Positions 15,916 to 24,000 of a stretch of DNA of 33,465 nt are shown here, one piece after another (positions within the stretch are counted from its first letter, which is position 1; every line of letters begins with the position of its first letter). The translations under genes and the position numbers were made by a program. Below the pieces are notes generated by a model. It was not told the DNA's origin. It saw nothing but the letters and a program-made list of their open reading frames with translations, and ran no database searches. The stretch comes from Nitrospirota bacterium (GTDB lineage Bacteria > Nitrospirota > Thermodesulfovibrionia > Thermodesulfovibrionales > UBA1546), in contig JAKALU010000013.1 in assembly GCA_021824065.1 (NCBI GenBank), forward strand, positions 1 to 33,465. Reading direction: 5' to 3'.

Positions 15916-16032
15916 TTGCATAATATTATTTTTTAGTTTAAATTTGTAGAGTGCGGTGAAAACGAAATATTAAGGTACAATCCACAAGTTTCGACAGATT
16001 GAGAATAAATCATTTTTATGAAAGGAGTGCAT

Positions 16033-16728
16033 ATGAAATTACATTTGATAGTAGTTTTATGTATTGTGCTTTTGGCAAGCATGGTTTATGCGGGTGAAGA
16101 GTCTGTTCTGAAAACCCAGAAGGATAAGTTGAGTTACAGCATTGGAGTGGATATCGGTAACAGCATGAAAAGGCAATCACTTGATATTGATCCCGATCTT
16201 CTTGCGAAGGGGATCAAAGACGCTTTCTCCGGCAGCAAGCCCTTATTGACCGAGGAGGAGGTTCGCGAAACTCTGATGGCTTTGCAGAAGGAGATGATGG
16301 CAAAGCAGAATGAGCAGGCAAAAATACTTGCCGAAAAAAACAAAAAACAAGGCGAGGCTTTCCTTGCTGAGAACAAGAAAAAGAAAGGTGTGAAAACTCT
16401 GTCGAGCGGTCTGCAATATAAGATAATAACAGAAGGGACTGGTAAGACTCCGAAGGCAACAGATACTGTGACAGTCAATTATCGCGGGACATTGATGGAT
16501 GGAACAGAGTTTGACAGCTCCTACAAACGAGGACAGCCAGCAACATTTCCAGTCAGCGGCGTGATCAAAGGCTGGACCGAGGCATTGCAATTGATGAAGG
16601 AAGGTGCAAAGTGGCAGCTTTTTATCCCTTCTAATCTCGCTTATGGCGAGCGGAGTGCAGGAAGTATCATCGGCCCGAATGCAGTTCTAATTTTTGAGGT
16701 TGAACTGATATCGGTTACAGGGAAATAA
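16033..16728 (+). CDS. periplasmic FKBP-type peptidyl-prolyl isomerase
   Basis: 231 aa from the ATG at 16033, which has AAAGGAG 5 nt upstream. The track's earlier ATG (16018) adds five residues and lacks a site. The signal peptide MKLHLIVVLCIVLLASMVYA is followed by an FkpA/Mip-type helical dimerisation domain (residues about 25-120). The FKBP domain (about 125-230) has VTVNYRGTLMDGTEFDSSYKRGQPATFPVSGVIKGWTEALQLMKEGAKWQLFIPSNLAYG, all key active-site positions present. It is a periplasmic folding helper. It sits between the two-component system and the metal efflux cluster, consistent with envelope stress response. Confidence 0.95.
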   Translation: MKLHLIVVLCIVLLASMVYAGEESVLKTQKDKLSYSIGVDIGNSMKRQSLDIDPDLLAKGIKDAFSGSKPLLTEEEVRETLMALQKEMMAKQNEQAKILAEKNKKQGEAFLAENKKKKGVKTLSSGLQYKIITEGTGKTPKATDTVTVNYRGTLMDGTEFDSSYKRGQPATFPVSGVIKGWTEALQLMKEGAKWQLFIPSNLAYGERSAGSIIGPNAVLIFEVELISVTGK

Positions 16729-16738
16729 AATAACAGCG

Positions 16739-16776
16739 ATAGGGATAGTGACAATAATTATTGTCACTATCCCTAT
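16739..16776. terminator. perfect 19-bp palindrome after FKBP gene
   Basis: ATAGGGATAGTGACAATAA and its exact reverse complement TTATTGTCACTATCCCTAT are joined without a spacer, starting 11 nt past the FKBP stop. As RNA it makes a long hairpin and may terminate or stabilise the FKBP transcript. No U-tract follows, so a role as a protein-binding DNA palindrome is also possible. Confidence 0.55.
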
Positions 16777-16808
16777 ATAACCATAAATTCTCAGTCCAAC
16801 TTCTAAGC

Positions 16809-16846
16809 CTTCATAATCTTCCTATAAAACCTTCAAAAAATCTTCA
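16809..16846. promoter_or_regulatory. phased CTTCA direct repeats (11-nt period)
   Basis: CTTCA occurs at 16809, 16831 and 16842, with a degenerate TTCCT at about 16819. All are in register with an 11-nt helical repeat. The array ends about 25 nt before the ATG of the Cys-rich exported protein. Direct repeats of this spacing are typical of OmpR/PhoB-family regulator sites. Confidence 0.45.
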
Positions 16847-16869
16847 CACTCTTCTGCTAATTTAAAACC

Positions 16870-17187
16870 ATGAACAGAATGTTAATAGTTATTTTCCCTA
16901 TCCTCGCTTTTGTTTTATCTGCATATGGAGGGGATAACACACAAAAGGAAGTTACTCCTTATGGTGTTTCATGTCATTTGTGCGGCGCATATGGATACTG
17001 TGATAAACAGCCTGCACACAAAAAGGCAGTCAATGCCCTTAAATCGTATTATGAAAAGAAGGGGTTGAAGGCGGTTGTTATAAAGGAAGGCGGAAGGTTT
17101 GTAGAGGCAGACGTTTACAGGAACAAGGAGATAGTTGACAGAGCCCTGTTTGACTGTAGAACAGGACGGATAAGGTCAATATATTGA
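16870..17187 (+). CDS. small exported Cys-rich protein, unknown
   Basis: 105 aa. An N-terminal signal (MNRMLIVIFPILAFVLSAYG) is followed by an 85-residue mature part containing CHLCGAYGYC and one more Cys near the end (FDCRTGRIRSIY). The cluster looks like a metal-binding or redox site; the rest (YYEKKGLKAVVIKEGGRFVEADVYRNKEIVDRALFD) has a mixed alpha/beta pattern. No family recognised. A TGC-TAATTT extended -10 ends 7 nt before the ATG without a Shine-Dalgarno. It lies directly upstream of the CYCXC selenoprotein gene, and both have TTCA repeats upstream, suggesting common control. Confidence 0.7.
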   Translation: MNRMLIVIFPILAFVLSAYGGDNTQKEVTPYGVSCHLCGAYGYCDKQPAHKKAVNALKSYYEKKGLKAVVIKEGGRFVEADVYRNKEIVDRALFDCRTGRIRSIY

Positions 17188-17250
17188 TGATAATGATGGG
17201 CGCATACACACTTTGAAACCATCGGATTAGCTAAAAATAACTTGGAGAGA

Positions 17251-17265
17251 TTCATAATTTCTTCA
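17251..17265. promoter_or_regulatory. TTCA direct repeat, 11-nt spacing, upstream of CYCXC gene
   Basis: TTCATAATTTCTTCA holds two TTCA units exactly 11 nt apart. The first, TTCATAAT, is identical to part of the array at 16809. It lies about 60 nt before the selenoprotein ATG. Confidence 0.4.
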
Positions 17266-17326
17266 AAATTAAATGGTAGCCTTAAGGCTAAAGAAGATTA
17301 AGGGAATTACCAAAGGAGGGAGAAAG

Positions 17327-17734
17327 ATGAAGACATATAGTCTTAAATATATCGCTATCGCCACTATCATGCTCTTTTTTACAATAGGCGTAAGCGAGGT
17401 AATGGCGCAGAAGACAGTAAAAGACGAATCTCTTAGGAGGGGTGAGACAAGGTCTACACTTGACCCGAATATGTTTTCAAATTACGCGACCATAAAAAGG
17501 GCATATCAGATAGCAAAGGAGATCCCGTGGGTTCTGGACAGCATTTACTGTTATTGTTTTTGCGAAGATTCGCCAGCTTTCAAGCATAAGAGCCTTCTCA
17601 GTTGCTATCTTGACAACCACGCTGCGATGTGAGACATTTGTCTTGGGGAAGCCATGAGGGCTTTCGAGCTTTACAAAAAAGGATATTCCGTAAAACAGAT
17701 ACGGAATACAGTTGAAAAAGAATACAAGAGGTAA
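17327..17734 (+). CDS. CYCXC-family (seleno)protein with in-frame UGA (Sec102)
   Basis: The track ends this protein at a TGA (17630-17632), but the frame stays open beyond it to TAA at 17732-17734. It adds DICLGEAMRAFELYKKGYSVKQIRNTVEKEYKR, a coherent amphipathic helix pair. The full product is 135 residues: a signal peptide (MKTYSLKYIAIATIMLFFTIGVSEVMA), the CYCFC motif in SIYCYCFCED, HKSLLSCYLDNHAAM, then U102-D-I-C. This order matches the CYCXC (PCYCGC, PF13798-type) family from memory, where C-x-x-C or U-x-x-C follows the H-rich segment; that is established knowledge not checked here. It is an exported, probably thiol/selenol redox or metal-binding protein. AAAGGAGGG 5 nt upstream fixes the ATG at 17327, not the track's 17273. 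Confidence 0.82.
17630..17665 (+). promoter_or_regulatory. candidate bacterial SECIS downstream of UGA
   Basis: After the UGA, GGAAGCC-augag-GGCUUUC (17647-17665) can form a 7-bp stem with one G-U pair. Its loop starts 22 nt after the UGA, within the usual distance for a bacterial SECIS. The loop's first two bases are A and U rather than including G, so the fit is imperfect. Confidence 0.4.
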
Positions 17735-17753
17735 TCAAATGTGGATAAAGTAG

Positions 17754-17825
17754 AGATTCTGAAACAAGTCCGGCATGACAACTAAAAATCGAATAATCTG
17801 TCATTCTGAACTTGTTTCAGAATCT
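17754..17825. repeat. palindromic intergenic element, 15-bp perfect arms
   Basis: AGATTCTGAAACAAG and CTTGTTTCAGAATCT are exact reverse complements separated by 42 nt that include CATGACA and TGTCATTC. It is the same family as 2828-2885, in inverted half order. It lies between the selenoprotein and the efflux operon, immediately before the AGGAGG site of the next gene. Confidence 0.8.
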
Positions 17826-17845
17826 AATAACAACAGGAGGAAGAC

Positions 17846-18235
17846 ATGAAAAAATTGGCTGTATTCAGTTTAATCCTGCTTTTAATAGCAGGCATAGCAT
17901 ACGCAAAGGACTACGAGGTAAAGAAAAAGGCAGGGGATTATGATGTCGAAGTAAAGATCGATAAGAACCCGCCTGTTGTTGGTGACAACAACATTAAGGT
18001 TGAGATAAAAGACTCCGCTGGCAAATATGTCACTGATGCAAAAGTAAAGGTTGAATACTCCATGCCAGCAATGCCGGGTATGCCTGCAATGACCTATAAA
18101 ACAGATGCTGCATTAAAGGGCAATGAATATAAGGCAAAGATGAATCTTTCGATGTCAGGTGCATGGAATGTTGCTGTAAAAATAATTCGTGGCGGCAAAA
18201 CAACAACAGTAAAGTTCAATGTGGATGCACATTAG
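17846..18235 (+). CDS. exported YtkA/FixH-like protein with Met-rich loop
   Basis: 129 aa. Signal peptide MKKLAVFSLILLLIAGIAYA, then a beta-sandwich (KAGDYDVEVKIDKNPPVVGDNNIKVEIKDSAGKYVTDAKVKVEYSMPAMPGMPAMTYKTDAALKGNEYKAKMNLSMSGAWNVAVKI) typical of YtkA-like/FixH domains. The MPAMPGMPAM loop contains several Met residues suited to Cu(I) or Ag(I). It directly precedes the CusC/B/A genes, so a periplasmic metal-delivery role like CusF, though unrelated in fold, is a reasonable inference. A GGAGG site lies 7 nt before the ATG. Confidence 0.85.
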   Translation: MKKLAVFSLILLLIAGIAYAKDYEVKKKAGDYDVEVKIDKNPPVVGDNNIKVEIKDSAGKYVTDAKVKVEYSMPAMPGMPAMTYKTDAALKGNEYKAKMNLSMSGAWNVAVKIIRGGKTTTVKFNVDAH

Positions 18236-18248
18236 AAACAGAATAAAG

Positions 18249-19568
18249 ATGCCAGAGCACAGAGCACAGACAAAATCTCTAAAATCACTGGTTAAAAAAT
18301 CTGTGTTCTGTGTTCTGTGTTCTGTGTTCTTGGCTCCTAATGCTTTTGCTGAAGACTTAAAGCTTCAGGATCTGATTGATGAGGGATTAAAAAATAACCA
18401 TGACCTTATTGTTTCTGAGTTCAGGGCCTCTACTTCGAAATACAGAATACCTCAGGCTCAGAGCCTTCCTGATCCAATGTTCATGGTCGGTTATCAGAAT
18501 GAAGGGTGGAGCAGATATACATATGGCGAAATGGAAGGCGCACAATGGATGTTCTCTGCATCTCAGATGTTCCCATTCCCGGGGAAACTCTCATTAAAAG
18601 GAGAGATGGTTGCTAAAGAATCTGAAAGCCTGAAGGCATCGTATGAATCTGCAAAACTTGCAACCATAGCAAAAATCAAAGAACTATACTATGATTTATT
18701 TCTTACATATAAGGATATTGACCTTATCGGAGACAAGACTGCGCTTTTCTCAAAAATAGAGGATGCTGCACTTGCACGATATTCAACTGGCATGGCGCCT
18801 CAACAGGAAGTCCTGATGGCACAGACAGAAAAATACATGCTTCTTGAAAAAGAGGAGATGCTGAAACAAAAAATCCAATCCATCGAGGCAATGCTCAATG
18901 CAACTGTTGGAAGGGATATTAATTCTCCGCTCGGCAGACCGGTTGAGCCTGCTTACACCGCATATGATTATAGTATGGATGGGCTGCTTACGATGTCATA
19001 CGAAAATTCTCCAGAGATAAAATTTAAAGAGAAAATGATTGAGGCAGCAGCAGCAAAGGTTAAGATGGCTGAGAAAGAATATTATCCCGATTTCACACTC
19101 AGTGCGAGCGTATTTAAAAGAAAAGGTGATTTTGAAGACATGTGGAGTCTTACAACCACAATTAATATCCCAATATTTTATAGGACAAAACAGAAAATGG
19201 CTGTGCTTGAGACAGAATCCTCCCTTGCAGAAGCAAGGCATGAACTTGAGGCAACAAGGTTTATGCTGGCTTCTGGCATAAGGGACAACTACTCAATGTT
19301 AAAGACAGCAGATAGATTGATGGAACTTTACAAAAATGGTCTGATACCCAAAACATATCAAGACTATGAATTAGCCTTATCAGGTTATATAACAGGAAAG
19401 ATTGAGGCAATAACTGTTATATCGAGGCTAAAATCTCTCATTGACTATGAACTTTTATACTGGGGACAGTTCGTTGAAAGGGAGAAAGCAATAGCAAGGA
19501 TTGAGGCATTAACGACAGTCAGTAGTCAGCAGTCAGTAGTCAGCAGTCAAGGAGAAAAAGAGAAATGA
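18249..19568 (+). CDS. TolC-family outer membrane channel (CusC/CzcC-like)
   Basis: 439 aa from the ATG at 18249. The track's 18219 start overlaps the upstream gene and only lengthens the leader. Signal peptide: MPEHRAQTKSLKSLVKKSVFCVLCSVFLAPNAFA. Its hydrophobic core SVFCVLCSVFL is encoded by tandem heptanucleotides (18300-18330). The mature protein starts EDLKLQDLIDEGLKNNHDL and shows two OEP repeats (KEYYPDFTLSASVFKRKGDFEDMWSLTTTINIPIFY in the second). It exports ions handed over by the adaptor and pump. The C-terminal tail TTVSSQQSVVSSQGEKEK is also repeat-encoded. The stop overlaps the adaptor start by 4 nt (ATGA). Confidence 0.9.
   Translation: MPEHRAQTKSLKSLVKKSVFCVLCSVFLAPNAFAEDLKLQDLIDEGLKNNHDLIVSEFRASTSKYRIPQAQSLPDPMFMVGYQNEGWSRYTYGEMEGAQWMFSASQMFPFPGKLSLKGEMVAKESESLKASYESAKLATIAKIKELYYDLFLTYKDIDLIGDKTALFSKIEDAALARYSTGMAPQQEVLMAQTEKYMLLEKEEMLKQKIQSIEAMLNATVGRDINSPLGRPVEPAYTAYDYSMDGLLTMSYENSPEIKFKEKMIEAAAAKVKMAEKEYYPDFTLSASVFKRKGDFEDMWSLTTTINIPIFYRTKQKMAVLETESSLAEARHELEATRFMLASGIRDNYSMLKTADRLMELYKNGLIPKTYQDYELALSGYITGKIEAITVISRLKSLIDYELLYWGQFVEREKAIARIEALTTVSSQQSVVSSQGEKEK
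18253..18330 (+). repeat. heptad-repeat hairpin at start of TolC-family gene
   Basis: The left arm CAGAGCACAGAGCACAGA (period 7) pairs with the right arm TCTGTGTTCTGTGTTCTG through 18 bp, including two G-U wobbles, with a 29-nt loop. It begins 1 nt after the ATG at 18249-18251. Copies of CTGTGTT continue to 18330. Confidence 0.85.
19517..19549 (+). repeat. heptad tandem repeat at 3' end of TolC-family gene
   Basis: Units AGTCAGT, AGTCAGC, AGTCAGT, AGTCAGC, AGTCA. It encodes the C-terminal SSQQSVVSSQ stretch before the stop. Confidence 0.8.
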
Positions 19569-20866
19569 AAAAGAGAAAGCTGATAATCATCGCTGGATTG
19601 ATTTTAGTAGCTGGGTTTTTATTTTATCTTTCAAAATCAGGCTCGCTTGATAATATTTTAAAAACTAAAGCAGAGAAGTCCGTACAATCATCTCAAGCTA
19701 ATCCAGAACATCAGCAGTCTGCAGAAACCGCAAAACCCGAGGAACAAAGCCAACCTCCGGAGGAGCAAACAGAAGAAGTTCCTACAGTTGAAATACCCTT
19801 AGACAAACAGCAGTTAATCGGGGTTAAGACAACCGAGGTAGCAGTAAAGCCCCTTCAGAAGATTATAAGAACAGTAGGCCGTATTGAATATGATGAGAGA
19901 AGGCTTGCCACTGTTAATACAAAGATTGAAGGATGGATTGAGAAACTCTATGTGGATTATACAGGCAGATATGTAAAAAAAGGAGAACCACTATCTGAGA
20001 TTTACAGCCCTGAGCTCATCGCTACTCAGCAGGAATTCATAAATGCAGTGAAATGGGGTCAGTCTCCTCAGGCGACTCGTCCGCACCCGGGCGGACTCGC
20101 CGAGGAGAGCCGAGGCGAGGGGTCAGGGGTCAGGGGTCAGGAGTCGAAGGTAGTTAGTGAATTAATATCAAAGGATGCCGCGGCAATAGTCGAGGCTGCA
20201 AGACAGAGATTAAGACTCTGGGACATAACAGAAAATCAGATCAAAAAGATTGAAGAAACAGGAAAGCCTATAAGGACATTGACTATATACAGCCCTGTGA
20301 GCGGCTATGTTGTTCAAAAAATGGCATTGCAAGGGATGCGTGTAATGCCTGGCGAAAAGCTTTTTGATGTTGCAGACCTGTCAACAGTCTGGGTAGTTTC
20401 TGATATTTATGAATATGAATTGCCTCTGATAAAAACAGGACAGACAGCAAAAATAAGTCTGAGCTATTTCCCCGGCAAAGAATTTTCATCAGTGATTGAT
20501 TATGTTTATCCTGCACTTGCAGGCGAGACAAGGACTGCTAAAGTAAGATTCTCAATCTCAAATCCCGGCGGGCAGCTTAAACCCCAGATGTTTACCAACG
20601 TAGAAGTAAAGATTGACCTTGGCAGAAAACTTGCCATTCCTGATGATGCTGTAATTGATACAGGCACAAGGCAGATTGTCTATGTGGATAAAGATGAAGG
20701 ATATTTTGAACCGAGGGAGGTAATGCTCGGCATAAGGGCAGAAGGTTTCAGAGAAGTGGTCATGGGATTAAAAGCAGGCGAAAAGGTCGCCTCATCTGCA
20801 ACGTTCCTAATTGATTCAGAGGCACAGCTTAAAGGTGTCACACCGCTGGGCGAACATAAACATTAA
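19565..20866 (+). CDS. RND efflux periplasmic adaptor (CusB-type)
   Basis: 433 aa. A single N-terminal membrane anchor (LIIIAGLILVAGFLFYLSKSG) and a Gln/Glu/Pro-rich linker precede the adaptor domains. IRTVGRIEYDERRLATVNTKIEGWIEKLYVDYTGRYVKKGEPLSEIYSPELIATQQEF is the CusB-like barrel-sandwich/hairpin start. VSGYVVQKMALQGMRVMPGEKLFDVADLSTVWVVSDIYEYELPLIKTGQ and the beta-barrel region follow. Residues about 160-187 (SPQATRPHPGGLAEESRGEGSGVRGQES) are encoded by a GC-rich palindrome plus heptad repeats in the hairpin tip, where extra length may be tolerated. The Met-rich N-terminal metal site of E. coli CusB is not evident. It is part of the CusCBA-like operon. Confidence 0.92.
   Translation: MKKRKLIIIAGLILVAGFLFYLSKSGSLDNILKTKAEKSVQSSQANPEHQQSAETAKPEEQSQPPEEQTEEVPTVEIPLDKQQLIGVKTTEVAVKPLQKIIRTVGRIEYDERRLATVNTKIEGWIEKLYVDYTGRYVKKGEPLSEIYSPELIATQQEFINAVKWGQSPQATRPHPGGLAEESRGEGSGVRGQESKVVSELISKDAAAIVEAARQRLRLWDITENQIKKIEETGKPIRTLTIYSPVSGYVVQKMALQGMRVMPGEKLFDVADLSTVWVVSDIYEYELPLIKTGQTAKISLSYFPGKEFSSVIDYVYPALAGETRTAKVRFSISNPGGQLKPQMFTNVEVKIDLGRKLAIPDDAVIDTGTRQIVYVDKDEGYFEPREVMLGIRAEGFREVVMGLKAGEKVASSATFLIDSEAQLKGVTPLGEHKH
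20071..20145 (+). repeat. GC-rich palindrome and heptads inserted in adaptor CDS
   Basis: GGCGA-(CTC)-GTCCGC pairs with GCGGACTCGCC (20091-20101) around an ACCCGG loop, an 11-bp stem with a 3-nt bulge. Then AGGGGTC occurs three times and AGGAGTC once (20118-20145), period 7. In frame, it encodes QATRPHPGGLAEESRGEGSGVRGQES. Confidence 0.8.
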
Positions 20867-21074
20867 AGCAAAAATGATGAATGTCTCTAAAGCAGGGATA
20901 GTATCTTCGCTCATTCTCGCCTCCCGACAAAAAGTCGGGGGACTCCGAGGATTTTGCCTCACCCCCCTCATGTCCCCCCTTGGCAAGGGGGGATGTAAGG
21001 GGGGTTACTGTCGGAATATCAGCAAAATAATCCGCTCAGATACAATCCCTGTTTATCATGATTAGGACTGAAAT
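20867..21074 (+). repeat. repeat-filled gap between adaptor and pump genes
   Basis: This 208-nt gap is unusual inside a CusBA operon. It holds CCCGAC-aaaaa-GTCGGG (20923-20939), a small hairpin. It also holds CCCCCCTCATGTCCCCCCTTGGCAAGGGGGGATGTAAGGGGGG (20962-21004), a C-run/G-run palindrome. The 84-aa track ORF here is a translation of the repeats. The hairpins could lower pump expression relative to the adaptor. Confidence 0.75.
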
Positions 21075-24000
21075 ATGATAGCAAAAATAATAGAATACAG
21101 CGCAAGAAACAAATTCATAATATTTCTGCTGATCGGATTTCTCTCTGCATGGGGATACTGGTCGCTTAAGAATACACCATTGGATGCAATACCTGATTTA
21201 AGCGACACGCAGGTAATAATATACACTGAATGGCCGGGAAGAAGTCCAGACCTTGTTGAGGACCAGATAACATATCCAATTACATCCACTCTATTGGCAG
21301 CGCCAAAGGTGCAGGTTGTGCGCGGATTTTCCTTTCTCGGCAGTTCATTCATTTATGTCATTTTTGAAGAAGGTACAAATATATACTGGGCAAGGAGCAG
21401 GGTTTTAGAATATCTTCAGGCAGTTAAAAATAAACTCCCGCCTGATGTAAACCCTGTTTTAGGACCTGACGCTACCAGCGTAGGATGGGGCTTCAGTTAT
21501 GCAGTTGTAGATGAAACAGGCGGACATGACCTCTCGCAACTTCGTTCTATCCAAGATTGGAATACCAAACTCGCTCTTGAAAGCGTACCCGGTGTATCGC
21601 AGGTCGCCAGTGTCGGGGGATTTGTAAAACAATATCAGATAAACATCGACCCCAATCGCCTTGCAGCATATAACGTACCTGTTATGAAAATCATGGAGTC
21701 TATCCGCCGAAGCAATAAGGATGTGGAGGGTCGCGTCATTGAGTTTTCAGGTGTGGAATACATGGTTCGGGGCCGAGGGTATATCAAAAGCATTAAGGAC
21801 TTAGAGGATATCCCTGTTGGCACAAATGGTGTCGGGACACCTGTATTCTTACGTGATATTGCTAATATCCAGCTCGGGCCCGAGATAAGGAGGGGACTTA
21901 TTGACCTTGATGGGAAAGGCGAAGTGGCTGGTGGCATTGTTGTTGTCCGTTTTGGGGAGAATGTCCTTAATGTCATTGAACGTGTGAAAGAAAAGATCGA
22001 AAACGACATTCAGCCCAGTCTGCCAAAAGGCGTTAAGATCATTACCACCTATGACAGGACAGATCTTATACACAGGTCAATAGACACCTTAAAAGATGAG
22101 ATAATCAAGCTGTCGGTGGCAGTCAGTGCAGTCTGTGTCGTGTTTCTTTTCCATCTGCCCAGTGCCCTTGTTGTTATATTGACACTGCCTGTCGCCATTA
22201 TTATTTCATTTATTTGTATGTATTACATAGGGGTTACGTCAAACATCATGAGTCTTGGCGGCATCGCCATTGCTATTGGAGCTATGGTGGATGCCTCTAT
22301 TATCATGGTTGAAAATGCCCATAAAAAACTTGAGGACTGGGAACTGCACGGGAAAACTGGAAATCGTTTGGATGTAATTATAGATGCTGCAAAAGAGGTT
22401 GGGCCGTCTCTGTTTTTCTCTCTCCTGGTTATTACGGTTGGATTCCTTCCCATATTTACACTACAGGCACAGTCAGGAAGGCTTTTTAAACCGCTGGCAT
22501 ACACAAAAACATTTGCTATGCTCTTTTCATCCTTTCTTGCCATTACACTGACACCCGTTCTAATGGGTCTTTTCATAAGAGGGAAGATTCGACCTGAAGA
22601 AAAGAATCCGGTCAGTCTGATATTGCACAAACTATACGAGCCGATCGCAAAAATTGCATTAAGGTTCAGAAAGACAGTCATAATCCTTGCAATAATTATA
22701 ATGTTGTTAACAGTTTATCCTTTCATAAAACTCGGCTCTGAATTTATGCCTCCGTTATATGAGGGGACGCTTTTTTATATGCCTGTTACTGTTCCCGCTG
22801 CTTCAATCTCAGAGGTGTCGAAGCTGCTTCAGATACAGGACAAAATTCTAAAAAAAATCCCTGAAGTGACCCATGTCTTTGGAAAGGCTGGACGTGCCGA
22901 GACCGCAACAGACCCGGCGCCCCTCGAGATGTTCGAAACCGTTATTAATCTCAAGCCGGAATCAGAGTGGCGCAAGGGGATGGATGTAGAAAAACTGAAG
23001 AATGAGATGAACGAGGCGCTCACAATCCCTGGGGTTGCGAACTCCTTTACAATGCCGATTAAGGCCAGAATCGATATGCTTGCAACTGGTATAAGAACGC
23101 CTGTAGGAGTTAAGGTCTTAGGACCTAAAATTGATGTAATAGAAAAGATTGCCATGAATGTGGAGAATGCCATAAAAGAGATTAAAGGCACAAGAAGTGC
23201 TTATGCTGAAAGATTAACAACCGGTTATTTCCTTGATATTAAACCAAAGCGCAATGAGATAGCACGTTATGGTCTTTCCATGGATGACGTTCAGGATGTG
23301 ATTGCGAGTACACTTGGCGGCATGACCCAGACAATAACTGTGGAGGGCAGAGAGAGATATCCTGTAAATGTCAGATATTTACGGGAATTGAGAAACGATA
23401 TAGAGAAAATAAAGAGGATACTCGTCCCTGTCAACCTCTCGGGTGGCTCATCCAATATGCAGGGCATATTTACTACTGCTATGGGGACAGCCCAGATACC
23501 ATTGGGAGAAATTGCTGATATAAGCATTGTTAAGGGACCAACATCGATTAAGAGCGAAGAAGGACTTCTCGCAGCGTATGTTTTTGTTGACTTTTCTGGT
23601 CGTGATATTGGCGGTTATGTCGGGGAGGCAAAGAAAAAAGTTGCGTCTACTGTTAAGTTACCAGAAGGCTATAGACTTGAGTGGAGCGGCGAGTACGAAT
23701 ATCTTGTTAGGACACATGAAAGGTTGAAACTCGTTATTCCCCTTACAGCACTTATAATTTTTGTTCTTATTTATTTCAACACCAAGTCAGTGACAAAGAC
23801 AATAATCGTTCTTCTTGCTGTCCCGTTCTCCCTCGTTGGGTCTTTCTGGCTTCTTTATCTTCTTAATTACAACATGAGTATTGCGGTATGGGTCGGTATT
23901 ATAGCTCTTGCAGGTCTTGATGCAGAGACTGGTGTCGTAATGCTACTTTATCTTGAGCTTGCATATGAGAAATGGAAAAAGGAAGGCAAACTAAATTCCG

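Noticed and set aside
17630-17632. TGA as an ordinary stop or a frameshift/pseudogene in the CYCXC gene
   Set aside because: The same frame continues without a shift to a normal stop, and the residues after it have coherent helical composition with U-x-x-C, which favours Sec over decay.
20811-21065. 84-aa plus-strand ORF between adaptor and pump genes
   Set aside because: It is out of frame with the adaptor and mostly translates the C-run/G-run repeat (PLMSPLGKGGCKGGY).
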